Numbered from the stretch's first letter, positions 8,867 through 18,654 are shown. The stretch is DNA of 64,000 nt from Pusillimonas caeni (GCF_003545815.1 NZ_PDUW01000007.1:224594-288593), one strand, 5' to 3'. Notes: generated by a model not told the origin, from the letters alone. Numbers and translations: made by a program.

Positions 8867-9139
8867 TTAGTTGACGGCGTCTTTCAGAGCCTTGCCGGGA
8901 CGGAACTTGGGCACGCGAGCCTTCTTGATCTTGATGGCTTCGCCGGTGCGCGGGTTGCGGCCGGTGCGGGCGGCACGCTCGGAAACGCCGAAAGTACCGA
9001 AGCCCACCAAGGTGACCGAACCCTTCTTTTTCAGGGTGGTCTTGACCGCGCCGATGAAGGCTTCGAGGGCGCGACCGGCGTCGGCCTTGGAGAGGTCGGC
9101 CTTGGTGGAGATGTGTTCGATGAGCTCTGTCTTGTTCAT
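8867..9139 (-). CDS. hupB: DNA-binding protein HU-beta
   Basis: 90 residues from [10 protein letters not shown], the standard HU length. Helices are followed by [26 protein letters not shown], the beta arm whose conserved RNPRTGE sequence bends DNA, and then [15 protein letters not shown] is an abundant homodimeric or heterodimeric nucleoid protein. The start at 9139 is chosen by homology and an AGGGG ribosome site; the extra upstream codons are not conserved. The gene stands alone, with tRNA-Val downstream on the same strand. Confidence 0.95.
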   Translation of the reverse strand: MNKTELIEHISTKADLSKADAGRALEAFIGAVKTTLKKKGSVTLVGFGTFGVSERAARTGRNPRTGEAIKIKKARVPKFRPGKALKDAVN

Positions 9140-9533
9140 TAAGGTATACCCCTGAAAATTATTATGACCGGCCTGGGCAAGCTGCCCCGTGCCGGCATTT
9201 TTGACCAAAAAAACACAGCACGTTCACGTGCAGGTACCACAATTGACTGGCGGGAATGTCAGTAAAGACGCTGCCTACCGGCTAACGCGTATTAAGCCTT
9301 TGAAATAAGGCCGTGTCAAGGGGAAAAGCGCCCAAAACCCGCACGATTGCTCACTTTTTTCAAATGACCGGTTTAAAAAATGTAAATTTCCGAAGCCCCC
9401 TCGACGCACAAAAAAAGTGCGCGCCGCGACGCTTCGGCTTGCCGTCCTGCAAGGCGCTATTTTTTTCTCGGGCATGCCGGCCGACGGGCCGGGCCACGCT
9501 TCGGCGAAGCGCCCCGCCCCGCATTCCAAGCGT
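9140..9533. other. Intergenic region upstream of hupB
   Basis: About 390 bases without a gene. It holds the hupB leader. Short inverted repeats (for example CACGTGAACGTG near 9215 and CGCTTCG/CGAAGCG near 9495) are present. I see no convincing promoter hexamers, RNA gene or coding remnant. Confidence 0.5.
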
Positions 9534-10769
9534 TCACATTGATTCGAGCGCCTGCCGGAAATCGTCGATGAGATCCTGCACGTCTTCGATGCCCACCGAG
9601 ATGCGCAGCATGCTGTCGGCGATGCCCATCAGCGCGCGGCGTTCGGGACCCATCTCGTAATAGATGGTGTGCGCGACGGGCAGCACGAGCGTGCGCGTGT
9701 CGCCCAGATGCGTGGCCAGCACGAAGACGCGCAGACGGTTGAGGAACTCGAACACATCGATGCCATCGATCAGCTCCACACCCAGCAAAGCGCCGTAGCG
9801 GCCGCCGAACAGCTCGCCGGCCCGCCGGTGCTGGGGATGGGATGCCAGGCCCGGGTAGCTGACCCGCGCCACCTTGGCGTGCGCATCGAGCGCTTGGGCC
9901 AGCGCCAAGGCATTGCCGCAGCATCGTTCCATGCGCAAGGCCAGCGTTTCGGAACCCACCGATATGCGATGGGCCGAGTCGGCCGACAAGGTGCCGCCCA
10001 TATCGCGCAGGCCCTTCTTCTTGATCTGCGTAAGGCCCCAGCCTCGGGCAGAACCATTGCGGTACACCTCGGCAATGTTGGGATAGTCGGACCAGTCGTA
10101 CAGCCCGGTATCGGTGACCGCGCCCCCCAATGCATGGCCATGTCCGCCGATGTACTTGGACAGCGAATTGACGACCAGCCCCGCGCCCATGTCCTTGCCC
10201 CGGCACAGCCAGGGCGTGCTCAGCGTGTTGTCGACGACGTAAAGCAGCGCGTGCTCGCGGCACCAGTCTCCGATGGCCTTCATGTCGGCCACCTGGGTGC
10301 CGGGATTGGCAATGGACTCTACGAACACCATGCGGGTTTCGGGGCGCAGCGCGGCCGCCACATTGGCAACGTCGGTGGCGTCGACCAGAGTCACCTCCAC
10401 GCCCAGCGCCGCAAGCGTGCTGAGCAGGCTGTTGGTGTTGCCGAAGATGTACTGGCTGGAAATCAGATGGTCGCCTTCGCGCAGCAGGGTGAAGAAGGTC
10501 GCGTTCAGGGCCGCCATGCCGGTTGCGAAGCTGACGGTGTTGACGCCCTCTTCCATCTGCGTGATCTTGGCCTCCAGGGCCGCGGTGGTCGGCGTGCCCT
10601 GGCGCGCGTAGGTGAAGCCGGCCTTGCCCTGGAACACGGCGGCCAGCTCACGCGAGTCGGCGAAAGCGTACTCCGAAGACGGATGCAGAGGTTTGTGGAT
10701 GGCGCCGTGCTCGACGGTCGAGCGCCTGTCCGAATGAACGAGAGTGGTGGTAAAGCCGTTGTTAGCCAT
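9534..10769 (-). CDS. Cys/Met metabolism PLP-dependent enzyme (cystathionine gamma-synthase family)
   Basis: 411 residues, full-length fold-type I PLP enzyme. Visible active-site features are YARQGTPTTAALE (cofactor phosphate contact from the neighbouring subunit), SFATGMAA, the PLP-ring Asp in VVDNT (residue 180) and the Schiff-base Lys in NSLSKYIGGHGHALGG (residue 205). The SLSKY sequence differs from the usual SATKY. The family covers cystathionine gamma-synthase, O-acetyl/succinylhomoserine sulfhydrylase and gamma-lyases. Sequence alone does not decide the substrate, though a sulfhydrylase or gamma-synthase role in methionine synthesis is likely. The gene stands alone. Confidence 0.88.
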   Translation of the reverse strand: MANNGFTTTLVHSDRRSTVEHGAIHKPLHPSSEYAFADSRELAAVFQGKAGFTYARQGTPTTAALEAKITQMEEGVNTVSFATGMAALNATFFTLLREGDHLISSQYIFGNTNSLLSTLAALGVEVTLVDATDVANVAAALRPETRMVFVESIANPGTQVADMKAIGDWCREHALLYVVDNTLSTPWLCRGKDMGAGLVVNSLSKYIGGHGHALGGAVTDTGLYDWSDYPNIAEVYRNGSARGWGLTQIKKKGLRDMGGTLSADSAHRISVGSETLALRMERCCGNALALAQALDAHAKVARVSYPGLASHPQHRRAGELFGGRYGALLGVELIDGIDVFEFLNRLRVFVLATHLGDTRTLVLPVAHTIYYEMGPERRALMGIADSMLRISVGIEDVQDLIDDFRQALESM

Positions 10770-10864
10770 GGCAGCTCACGATACTGTGAATGAGATGTGT
10801 AAGAAATGAAGCCGAACGGGGCGAGCCTCGCAACCGCAGCCGGCGGGCCCTGTGCGATGGCGCG

Positions 10865-11614
10865 TCAGCCGCTTGCGGTGCGCTGGCGCACCGTTTCGTA
10901 AAGGCATACGGCGCTGGCCACGCTGACGTTGAGGCTTTCCACCGCGCCCAGCATGGGAATGTGCACCAGTTCGTCGCAGGTTTCGCGCGTAAGGCGCCTC
11001 ATGCCCTCGCCTTCGGCGCCCATGACCCATGCCATGGGGCGGCGTCCGTCGATGCCGTGCATGCCGCCTTCGGCCTGATCGTCGGTGCCCACCAGCCAGA
11101 TGTCCCGCTCTTTCAGCTGGCGCATGGTGCGCGCCAGGTTGGTCACCATGATGTAGGGCACGGTGTCGGCCGCGCCGCAGGCCACGCGCTGCACGGTGGC
11201 GCCCAGCCCCACCGCCCGATCGCGCGGCGCCAGCACGGCGTGCACCCCCGCCGCGTCGGCGGTGCGCAGGCAGGCGCCGAGATTGTGCGGATCGGTGACC
11301 CCGTCGAGCAGCAGCAGCAAAGGCGTTTCGCCGCGCTCTTCCAGGCCGTCGAGCACTTCGTCGATATCCGTCGCCAGCGTATTGGCGTCGGCCAGGGCGA
11401 CGACGCCCTGATGCCGCGTGCCGCGCGCCAGGCCTTCCAATCTGTCGGCCGGCACGGGATGCACGCGCACTTGCGCCGCCTGAGCCTGTTCGATCAGCGA
11501 CTGCATGCGCTTGTCGCGCCGCGAGGCCTCGACATACAACTGCCGAATGGTGGCCGGCGCATGGCGCAGCCGCGCTGTGACGGCGTGAAAGCCGGCCAGG
11601 ACCTGTTGGGACAT
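10865..11614 (-). CDS. rlmB: 23S rRNA (guanosine-2'-O-)-methyltransferase RlmB
   Basis: 249 residues from [12 protein letters not shown]. SpoU/TrmH family enzyme that methylates the 2'-O of a guanosine in 23S rRNA (G2251 in E. coli). Seen: the N-terminal substrate-binding domain starting with the family's GxHAV motif, then the trefoil-knot catalytic motifs [29 protein letters not shown] and [22 protein letters not shown]. It follows rnr on the same strand after 89 bases, the common rnr-rlmB pairing. Confidence 0.93.
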   Translation of the reverse strand: MSQQVLAGFHAVTARLRHAPATIRQLYVEASRRDKRMQSLIEQAQAAQVRVHPVPADRLEGLARGTRHQGVVALADANTLATDIDEVLDGLEERGETPLLLLLDGVTDPHNLGACLRTADAAGVHAVLAPRDRAVGLGATVQRVACGAADTVPYIMVTNLARTMRQLKERDIWLVGTDDQAEGGMHGIDGRRPMAWVMGAEGEGMRRLTRETCDELVHIPMLGAVESLNVSVASAVCLYETVRQRTASG

Positions 11615-11703
11615 GGGGTTCCTTCTGGAAAACAAAGCGGAGAGTATCAGGCGATTTTACTCTCCGCCCGCAAGCGCCCCCTGTGCCGGGCCTTGCCAGG
11701 GCT

Positions 11704-14175
11704 TCAGCGCCGTTTGCGCGGAGCCGTCTTGCCGGACTTGGCCGCGGACTTGCTGGCGGCTTTCCGCGGCGCCTTGGCGGCGCGTTTTTCGGCCGCCCTG
11801 CGCTCGCGCGCCGTCGTGCCCTTCAGCGCCTCGGGCTTGGTGGACGCCGCCTTCTTGCCGCGCCGCGCGGCCGCCTCGCGAGGCTCGGCCACGGCTTTCT
11901 GCAAGGCCTTGAAGGTGGTGCCCTTGACCAGCCGGAATTCGATGCGGCGCGCCTCGAGATCGACACGCGCCACCTGCACCTGCACCGGATCGGTGAGGCG
12001 ATAGCGTATGCCGGTGCGCTCGCCGCGCAGTTCGTGCAGGCTCTCGTTGTACTGGAAGTAGTCCGAACCCAGTTCCGACACGTGCACCAGACCTTCCACG
12101 AACAGGGTGTCGAGCGTGATGAACAGCCCGAAGGGCGCCACGCCCGTCACGCGGCCGCTGAAAACCTCGCCCACGTGCTCTTTGACGAACCAGCACTTGA
12201 GCCAGGCCTCGACGTCGCGCGACGCGTCGTCGGCCCGGCGCTCGCGCGCCGACAGCAGCAGGCCGAGCTTTTCCCAGATGGCGTGCTGGCGCTCGCCGGG
12301 CGTGAGCTCCGCCGCCGCATTGACGTCGTCGATGTCGGGCACATAGCGCTTGTTCTGCAATATGGACTTGATCACCCGATGCGTGAGCAGGTCGGGATAG
12401 CGCCGGATGGGCGAAGTGAAATGCGCATAGTGCTGATAGGCCAGGCCGAAGTGGCCCGACTCTTCGGGGCTGTAGATGGCCTGCTGCAGCGAGCGCAGAC
12501 ACATGGTCTGCAGCACTTCGTAGTCGGGCCGTCCCCGTGCGGCCTGCAGGAGGCGGGCGTAATCGTGGGTGGTGGGTTCGTCGCCCCCCTCGAGCGCCAG
12601 GCCGATGTTGCGCAGGTAGTCGCGCAGGGCCTTGAGCTTTTCGGGCGTAGGGCCTTCGTGAACCCGGTAAAGGCTGATGCGCTTGTTGCGCTTGGTGAAA
12701 TCGGCCGCGCAGGTATTGGCGGCCAGCATGCATTCCTCGATGATTCGGTGGGCGTCGTTGCGCTCGTACGGCACGATGCGCTCTATGCGGCCCAGCGGGT
12801 TGCAGATGATCTTGGTCTCGACCGTTTCGAACTCCATGGCGCCGCGCCGCGCCCGGGATTCGGACAGTAGCTGGTAGAGCTCGTAAAGGTCGAGCACGTG
12901 CGGCATGACGTGCTGCATGTTCTGGGCGGCCGGCCCATTGGGCTGCTGCAGCGCGGCCCACACATCGGTGTAGGTGGTGCGCGCGTGCGAATGGATGACG
13001 GCGTTATAGAACTGGTAGGCCGAGACGATGCCCGCCTTGGCGCCGTTGGCGGGAATGACCATGTCGCAGACCAGCACCAGGCGGTCCACGTCCGGATTGA
13101 GCGAACACAGCCCGTTGGACAGCGATTCGGGCAGCATGGGGATGACGCGGCGTGGAAAGTACACGCTGGTGCCGCGCTGGAAGGCGTCGTCGTCCAGCGC
13201 CGACCCGGCCGTGACATAGTGACTGACGTCGGCGATGGCGACCAGCAGCCGCCATGCCGGCCGCTTGCGCTTCTCGGTGCCGATGTCGATGGGCATGCAG
13301 AACACCGCATCGTCGAAATCGCGCGCGTCTTCGCCGTCGATGGTGATGAAGGGCAGGTCGCGCAGGTCGACCCGGCCCTTGAGTTCGCCCGGCTTGACGG
13401 CGGTGGGCAGCTTGCCCGCCTGAGCCATGGCCGCCTTGGAAAAATCGACGGGAACGTCGAACTTGCGCACGGCGATCTCGATCTCCATGCCGGGGTCGTC
13501 GATTTCGCCCAGCACTTCGATGACCCGCCCCAGCGGCTGGGTGTGGCGCGTGGGCTGCTGCATGATCTGCACCGTGACCACCTGGCCATGTTCGGCGCCG
13601 GCCGTATCGCCCGAGGGAATGAGGATGTCGTGCTTGATGCGCTGGTCTTCGGGCACCACGATGCTGATGCCCGGCTCGCGCAGGAAGCGCCCCACCAGCT
13701 TGTCGGTGCGACGTTCGACCACTTCGACAATGGTGGCCTCGGGCTTGCCGCGGTATTCGCCATCGGGCTTGGCCAGCACCCGGTCGCCATGCAGCACCTT
13801 GAGCATTTCGCGCGGGGCCAGAAAAAGATCGGGCCCGCCATCGTCACGCAAAAGGAAACCGAAGCCATCGCGATGGCCCTGTACCCGTCCGGCTATGAAA
13901 TCGACCTTCGGTGCCGCCAAAATTTGTCCCTGTGCGTTGTAGAAAATCTGTCCGTCGCGCTCCATCGCCTTCAGGCGCCGATCGAACCCTACCGACAGAG
14001 GGTAGCTTGCGCCCATTGCCTGGGCCAGACCCTGCACGTCGTATGCCTGGCCTGTGGCGCGCAGCAGTTCCAATACGGCTTCGCGACTGGGAACACCGGG
14101 ATCGAAATCGGGCGGCAGCGAGTGTGCACTGTTGGAAGTCTGACTGTCGTTTTCGTTTTTTATTCGCTTTGCCAA
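11704..14175 (-). CDS. rnr: Ribonuclease R
   Basis: 823 residues, processive 3'-5' exoribonuclease of the RNB family that degrades structured RNA. Domains in order: a winged helix near the N-terminus, two cold-shock-like domains and the RNB catalytic core with FITIDGEDARDFDDAVFC (metal-binding aspartates). An S1 domain follows (FSGRVTGVAPFGLFITLDTLFVEGLVHVSEL, about residues 660-740). The tail is very Lys/Arg/Ala-rich, as is usual for RNase R. Divergent from tRNA-Leu. Likely transcribed with rlmB. Confidence 0.95.
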   Translation of the reverse strand: MAKRIKNENDSQTSNSAHSLPPDFDPGVPSREAVLELLRATGQAYDVQGLAQAMGASYPLSVGFDRRLKAMERDGQIFYNAQGQILAAPKVDFIAGRVQGHRDGFGFLLRDDGGPDLFLAPREMLKVLHGDRVLAKPDGEYRGKPEATIVEVVERRTDKLVGRFLREPGISIVVPEDQRIKHDILIPSGDTAGAEHGQVVTVQIMQQPTRHTQPLGRVIEVLGEIDDPGMEIEIAVRKFDVPVDFSKAAMAQAGKLPTAVKPGELKGRVDLRDLPFITIDGEDARDFDDAVFCMPIDIGTEKRKRPAWRLLVAIADVSHYVTAGSALDDDAFQRGTSVYFPRRVIPMLPESLSNGLCSLNPDVDRLVLVCDMVIPANGAKAGIVSAYQFYNAVIHSHARTTYTDVWAALQQPNGPAAQNMQHVMPHVLDLYELYQLLSESRARRGAMEFETVETKIICNPLGRIERIVPYERNDAHRIIEECMLAANTCAADFTKRNKRISLYRVHEGPTPEKLKALRDYLRNIGLALEGGDEPTTHDYARLLQAARGRPDYEVLQTMCLRSLQQAIYSPEESGHFGLAYQHYAHFTSPIRRYPDLLTHRVIKSILQNKRYVPDIDDVNAAAELTPGERQHAIWEKLGLLLSARERRADDASRDVEAWLKCWFVKEHVGEVFSGRVTGVAPFGLFITLDTLFVEGLVHVSELGSDYFQYNESLHELRGERTGIRYRLTDPVQVQVARVDLEARRIEFRLVKGTTFKALQKAVAEPREAAARRGKKAASTKPEALKGTTARERRAAEKRAAKAPRKAASKSAAKSGKTAPRKRR

Positions 14176-14353
14176 AGAAAACTTTCCGTTTGATGAAAAA
14201 ATAGGTTATACTACGATTCTTCGCTGGCGCAGGCAGCAAATTAGTTTGAGTTACCCTGCATCAGCAAGAATAAGAGAGCGTAGTTTTAGGTGTATGCGGC
14301 TTGTTAAGTTATTTAAGGGCCACATGATTAAAACGTTAGCATACTCTTATTAA

Positions 14354-14438
14354 GCCCAGATGGCGGAATTGGTAGACGCGCATGGTTCAGGTCCATGTGC
14401 CGCAAGGTGTGGAGGTTCGAGTCCTCTTCTGGGCACCA
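14354..14438 (+). tRNA. tRNA-Leu (anticodon CAG)
   Basis: A class II tRNA with acceptor GCCCAGA/TCTGGGC and an encoded CCA. It has the Leu-type D arm (TGGCGGAATTGGTAGACGC) and anticodon loop TTCAGGT on a CATGG/CCATG stem. A variable arm and the T loop GGTTCGAGTCC follow. Anticodon CAG reads CTG. Confidence 0.95.
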
Positions 14439-14453
14439 CCCTATTCTTGGGAG

Positions 14454-14490
14454 AAGCCCCGTAAATCATCGATTTACGGGGCTTTTTCTT
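14454..14490 (+). terminator. Rho-independent terminator after tRNA-Leu
   Basis: A 14-base perfect stem (AAGCCCCGTAAATC and complement) with a 3-base loop, followed by TTTTTCTT, starts 15 bases after the tRNA. Confidence 0.9.
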
Positions 14491-14562
14491 GTCCGCTCGG
14501 AACGTGCCCGGATGGCGCCGGGCCGTCCGGGCGAACGGCTGGCCTTTTAGTGTCGACAGGCC

Positions 14563-14988
14563 CTAGAAGACCTTGCGCATCGATATGTGCTCGATGCCCG
14601 CGTCCATGAATTTTTCGCCTTCGGCCTGAAAGCCGTAAGCGCGGTAAAAACCCCGGGCATGCCATTGAGCGGCCAGCGCCACCGATGGATCGCCGCGGCG
14701 GCGTGCCGCTTCGACCAGGGCCGTCAACAGCATTGCGCCCACGCCGCGGCCGCGATGGGCGGCGCGCACCGCCATGCGGCCGATGTGGGCGTCCGGCAAC
14801 AGCCGCCCCGTTCCCACGACCGTGTCGCCCTCGAGGGCCAAGGCATGGACGGCAATGGCATCGTATTCGTCCAGTTCGAGTTCGACGGGCACGCCCTGCT
14901 CGACCACGAATACCTCGTGACGCAGGGCGCCCGCCCGCTCTCCGAGCTGCCCCCAGTCGCCGATCAATACCTCGATTTCCCGCCCCAT
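14563..14988 (-). CDS. GNAT-family N-acetyltransferase
   Basis: 141 residues. The acetyl-CoA-binding motif A of the GNAT fold is visible as IGRMAVRAAHRGRGVGAMLL (Q/RxxGxG/A-like RGRGVG), followed by the motif B end FYRAYGF. The N-terminus (LRHEVFVVEQGVPVELELDEYDA) is characteristic of the ElaA/YjcF-like subgroup (AHLs/GNAT type). The acyl acceptor is unknown. Monocistronic, facing away from the tRNA-Leu terminator. Confidence 0.88.
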   Translation of the reverse strand: MGREIEVLIGDWGQLGERAGALRHEVFVVEQGVPVELELDEYDAIAVHALALEGDTVVGTGRLLPDAHIGRMAVRAAHRGRGVGAMLLTALVEAARRRGDPSVALAAQWHARGFYRAYGFQAEGEKFMDAGIEHISMRKVF

Positions 14989-15154
14989 CGCCTCATTCCC
15001 GATTCTTGTGGACCCGCCATGCGCCCGATTTCAAGCTTCGCTTGCACTGCGACGATAGCACTCCGCGGCTTGGGCCGCCGAAGCCGGAGGCATGCGCTTT
15101 GCCCGCCAACTGCTAGCATGTTCCAATCGGCAGACCAGACGGAGGAGATATCTC

Positions 15155-16051
15155 ATGACGAACCGAGCCAGCGTCCAGGCCTTCTTTGACCAAGCCACCA
15201 ACACGGTCAGCTACCTTGTGGCGGATCCGGAATCGCGCCAGGCGGTTTTCATCGACCCCGTGCTGGACTACGACCACCCCAGCGGCAAAGTCTCTACAAA
15301 GTCGGCCGAGCAGATGCTGACGGCCGCCCGCTCGGCGGGCCTCGACATCGTGCGCATTCTTGAAACCCACGCGCACGCCGACCACTTGAGCGCCGCGCCC
15401 TTTCTCAAGGAGCAGACCGGCGCGCCGATCTGCATAGGCGAGCACATCAGCAAGGTCCAGGCCATTTTCAAGCCCGTGTTCAACTTGCCGGAGGTCTCGG
15501 GCGACGGCAGCGAGTTCGACGAGCTGCTCCGCGATGGCGACACCTTTGCCATAGGCGGACTGCAGGCGCGCGTCATGCATACGCCCGGCCACACGCCCGC
15601 CTGCATTTCATATGTCATCGGCGATGCGGTGTTCGTCGGCGACACGCTCTTCATGCCGGACTACGGCACGGCGCGGGCCGATTTCCCCGGCGGCAGCGCG
15701 CAAACGCTGTACCGGTCCATCCGCCGCCTGCTGGAGCTTCCCCCCGCCACCCGCATGTTCGTATGCCACGACTACAAGGCCGAGGGACGCGACCATTACG
15801 CCTGGGAGACCACCATCGAGGCCCAGCGGCAGGGCAATGTGCACGTGCACGACGGCGTATCCGAAGAAGAATTCGCGCGGATGCGCACCGAGCGCGACAA
15901 AACGCTTTCCGCACCCGCTCTGCTGCTGCCCTCGATCCAGGTCAACATCCGTGCCGGCCGCTGGCCCCGGCCCGAAGCAAACGGCCGTCGCTACCTGAAG
16001 ATCCCGCTCGACTTCGACGGCGGCCCGCATCGGGACCACGACAAGGAATGA
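15155..16051 (+). CDS. MBL-fold metallohydrolase, sulfur (persulfide) dioxygenase-like
   Basis: 298 residues from the ATG at 15155, preceded by GGAGGAG. The metallo-beta-lactamase signature is ETHAHADHLSAA (HxHxDH), and further metal ligands lie in MHTPGHTPA and GDTLFMPDYGTARADFPGG. The arrangement resembles ETHE1/Blh persulfide dioxygenases, which oxidise glutathione persulfide to sulfite, rather than glyoxalase II. The assignment within the superfamily is inferred. A small DUF3008 gene follows 73 bases later. Confidence 0.8.
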   Translation: MTNRASVQAFFDQATNTVSYLVADPESRQAVFIDPVLDYDHPSGKVSTKSAEQMLTAARSAGLDIVRILETHAHADHLSAAPFLKEQTGAPICIGEHISKVQAIFKPVFNLPEVSGDGSEFDELLRDGDTFAIGGLQARVMHTPGHTPACISYVIGDAVFVGDTLFMPDYGTARADFPGGSAQTLYRSIRRLLELPPATRMFVCHDYKAEGRDHYAWETTIEAQRQGNVHVHDGVSEEEFARMRTERDKTLSAPALLLPSIQVNIRAGRWPRPEANGRRYLKIPLDFDGGPHRDHDKE

Positions 16052-16124
16052 GCCACGGAAAGCCATGCCAGGGCATGGGATTTGCTGCGCGAAGCAATGT
16101 CATAAAACCCGCAAGGAGCTGACC

Positions 16125-16313
16125 ATGCCTGCAAAATCCCAAGCCCAACAGAAAGCCGCCGGCGCGGCGCTGTCCGCCAAGCGCGGCGACACGAAGGTGG
16201 GCGAGCTGAAAGGCGCTTCAAAGTCGATGTACAAGTCAATGAGCGAGAAAGAACTGGACGACATGGCCTCGACCAAACGCAAGGGCAAGCCGGAACACAA
16301 GTCCAAATCCTGA
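16125..16313 (+). CDS. DUF3008 family small protein
   Basis: 62 residues from MPAKSQAQQKAAG, with AAGAALSAKRGD, ELKGASKSM and SMSEKELDDMASTKRKGKPEH. This is the conserved pattern of DUF3008, a short, Lys-rich, cytoplasmic protein family of unknown function. An AAGGAG ribosome site precedes the start. A terminator follows at once. Confidence 0.88.
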   Translation: MPAKSQAQQKAAGAALSAKRGDTKVGELKGASKSMYKSMSEKELDDMASTKRKGKPEHKSKS

Positions 16314-16353
16314 CTGCGCGCGCGCACGCACGCCGCGAGACGCTGTTCCAGCC

Positions 16354-16387
16354 AGCCCCGCCGGCCGCCCGGCGGGGCTCGTTTTTT
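16354..16387 (+). terminator. Rho-independent terminator
   Basis: A 10-base GC-rich stem (AGCCCCGCCG and complement) followed by CGTTTTTT ends the metallohydrolase-DUF3008 unit. Confidence 0.85.
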
Positions 16388-16503
16388 CCGCGCCGGACGG
16401 CGCCTTCGCCGTTTCACGTGCTTGCCGCCCAGCGCCCACTACATTCCGAAACAAGGTTCTGGTATGGTTGTAAGGCTAAGAATAACCAGAGAAGGAATCG
16501 CCG

Positions 16504-18231
16504 GTGTCCTTTGTTTCGCGCCATACCGCTTTCTATCTTGTCATCCTCGCCGCTCTGGCCAGCCTGATACTTACCTTCGCCGTCAGCGCATGGTGGCTGG
16601 CGCCGACCGTGGTGTTCGGCGCGCTGGTCGCGCTGGGCGTGCGCGACCTCACCCAGATTCGCCACACCATACGGCGCAACTATCCGGTCATCGGCAATTT
16701 GCGCTATCTGTTCGAATTCATCCGACCCGAGATACGCCAGTATTTCCTGGAAGAAGACTCCGCCGAACTGCCCTTCTCGCGCTCGGACCGTTCCCTGGTC
16801 TACCAGCGCGCCAAGCGCACCATAGACAAGCGCCCTTTCGGCACTCAAGAAAACGTGTACGGCGACGGCTACGAGTGGATCAACCATTCGATGAACCCGA
16901 CCCGGCCTAAAGAAAGCGACTTTCGCATCACCGTCGGAGGGCCGGCCTGCACCCAGCCCTATTCCCTGTCGGTGTTCAACATCTCGGCCATGAGCTTCGG
17001 CGCCTTGTCGGCCAATGCGGTCATGGCCATGAACAAGGGCGCCGCCCTGGGCGACTTCGCCCATGACACCGGCGAGGGCGGCATCAGCCGCTACCACGAG
17101 ATGCACGGCGGCGATCTCATCTGGAACATCGGCTCGGGCTATTTCGGCTGCCGCGACGAGAAGGGCCGCTTTTCCGAAGCGCTCTTCGCCCAGCGGGCCA
17201 CCCACCCCAACGTCAAGATGATAGAGATCAAGCTGTCGCAGGGCGCCAAGCCCGGCCACGGCGGCATCCTGCCGGCCAGCAAGGTCACGCCCGAGATCGC
17301 CGAGGCGCGCGGCATTCCGGTATGGCGCGAATGCGACTCCCCCTCGCGCCACAGCGCTTTCGATACGCCCGTCGAGCTGCTGGGTTTCGTGCAGAAGCTG
17401 CGCGAGCTCTCCGGCGGCAAGCCGGTGGGATTCAAGCTGTGCATCGGCCATCCCTGGGAATGGTTCGCCATCGCCAAGGCCATGCTCAAGACCGGCATCA
17501 CTCCCGATTTCATCGTGGTCGACGGCGCCGAGGGCGGCACCGGCGCGGCGCCCATCGAATTCGTCAACCATGTGGGTACCCCGCTGCGCGAAGGCCTGCG
17601 CCTGGTGCACAACACCCTGGTCGGCATCGGGCTGCGCGAACAGATCAAGCTGGGCGCCTCGGGCAAGATCATCAGCGCCTTCGACATGGCGCGCACCATG
17701 GCCCTGGGGGCCGACTGGTGCAACAGCGCGCGCGGCTTCATGTTCGCCGTCGGCTGCATTCAGGCCCAGGCCTGCCATACCGACAAATGCCCCACCGGCG
17801 TCACCACCCAGGACCCCGGCCGGCAGAAGGGCCTGGTGGTGGGCGACAAGGCCCAGCGCGTCGCCAATTACCACGGCAATACCCTCAAGGCCCTGGCTGA
17901 ACTCCTTGCGGCGGCCGGCGTCGAACATCCGGGCGACCTGCGTCCCCACCATATCGTGCGACGCATTTCCGCCAGCCGCGTCAGCGTGCTTTCCGCCCTG
18001 TTCCCCGACCTGGCAAAAGGGGAATTGCTCGAAGGCAAGTACAGCCAGACCATTTTCCGCGTGACCTGGCCCATGGCCCAGGCCGAGTCCTTCGCCCCCC
18101 TGTACAGCCTCAGCGCCGCGCTTTCCGGGCTCGGGGGCCCGCCCGATGAAGGATCAAGCCCCGCCGTCGTGCCCGCCACCGCGCCGCAGGCCGATGCTCC
18201 CCCGGAGAGCAGCCCCGCCGCCCCGGCTTGA
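16504..18231 (+). CDS. FMN-binding glutamate synthase-family protein
   Basis: 575 residues. Two N-terminal membrane segments (LVILAALASLILTFAVSAWWLAPTVVFGALVALG) precede the alpha-subunit FMN/synthase domain of glutamate synthase. Seen: NISAMSFGALSANAVMAMNKGA, GEGGISRYH, KLSQGAKPGHGG, VVDGAEGGTGAAP and the cysteine motif CIQAQACHTDKCPTG. It lacks the glutaminase domain of GltB and has a membrane anchor, so it is a stand-alone FMN-dependent oxidoreductase of unknown substrate. Monocistronic. Confidence 0.88.
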   Translation: MSFVSRHTAFYLVILAALASLILTFAVSAWWLAPTVVFGALVALGVRDLTQIRHTIRRNYPVIGNLRYLFEFIRPEIRQYFLEEDSAELPFSRSDRSLVYQRAKRTIDKRPFGTQENVYGDGYEWINHSMNPTRPKESDFRITVGGPACTQPYSLSVFNISAMSFGALSANAVMAMNKGAALGDFAHDTGEGGISRYHEMHGGDLIWNIGSGYFGCRDEKGRFSEALFAQRATHPNVKMIEIKLSQGAKPGHGGILPASKVTPEIAEARGIPVWRECDSPSRHSAFDTPVELLGFVQKLRELSGGKPVGFKLCIGHPWEWFAIAKAMLKTGITPDFIVVDGAEGGTGAAPIEFVNHVGTPLREGLRLVHNTLVGIGLREQIKLGASGKIISAFDMARTMALGADWCNSARGFMFAVGCIQAQACHTDKCPTGVTTQDPGRQKGLVVGDKAQRVANYHGNTLKALAELLAAAGVEHPGDLRPHHIVRRISASRVSVLSALFPDLAKGELLEGKYSQTIFRVTWPMAQAESFAPLYSLSAALSGLGGPPDEGSSPAVVPATAPQADAPPESSPAAPA

Positions 18232-18256
18232 ATCGTGGCTTCCGGATCGGCCAATA

Positions 18257-18425
18257 ATGGGTATTTTCCCTAGTTCTATTGGCCCGGTGGATCGACTATT
18301 CTGAACTCACTGCTTAACCGGCAGACCGCTGCCACCATGGCAGCCCATCTACACTACGTGAACGTAAGTGTCTCTGCCCAACTAGGCAGTAAGGCCCCGC
18401 CAGAAGGCGGGGCCTTTCAGTTTTT
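18257..18425 (+). ncRNA. Possible small RNA or leader ending in a terminator
   Basis: A 423-base gap between two genes. It contains GGCCAATA paired with TATTGGCC around a GC-loop (about 18257-18292), an unstructured stretch, and a strong terminator at 18391-18425. No open reading frame explains it. An sRNA of about 150 bases is one reading; a read-through terminator for the upstream gene is the other. No good promoter is seen. Confidence 0.3.
18391..18425 (+). terminator. Rho-independent terminator
   Basis: An 11-base perfect stem (AAGGCCCCGCC and complement) with an AGAA loop, followed by TCAGTTTTT, stands 160 bases after the FMN-binding protein gene. Confidence 0.85.
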
Positions 18426-18602
18426 GAAGCCCGAAACGTTCGGTCTTGCCGTCCGAAATTCTGTTCGTTCAATGCCTGCCGGCTCTTGCGCCGACGCTCA
18501 CAGCTCGAGATGCCGGCCCTGCTCTGTTACTCCAGCGACATCGGCCCTGCAACGCCGAATGCGCCAGCAAACACGGCAAAACTTGTTTAACATTATGGGT
18601 TT

Positions 18603-18622
18603 GGCCGGTACGCCGGCCTTTT
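18603..18622 (+). terminator. Hairpin plus T-run just upstream of the PACE efflux gene
   Basis: GGCCGG-TACG-CCGGCC followed by TTTT lies 33 bases before the GTG of the efflux gene. It could be an intrinsic attenuator in the leader or the tail of an upstream transcript. Confidence 0.4.
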
Positions 18623-18654
18623 GATCGGCTTTTTCGGCCCATCGTTTTCAGGAA

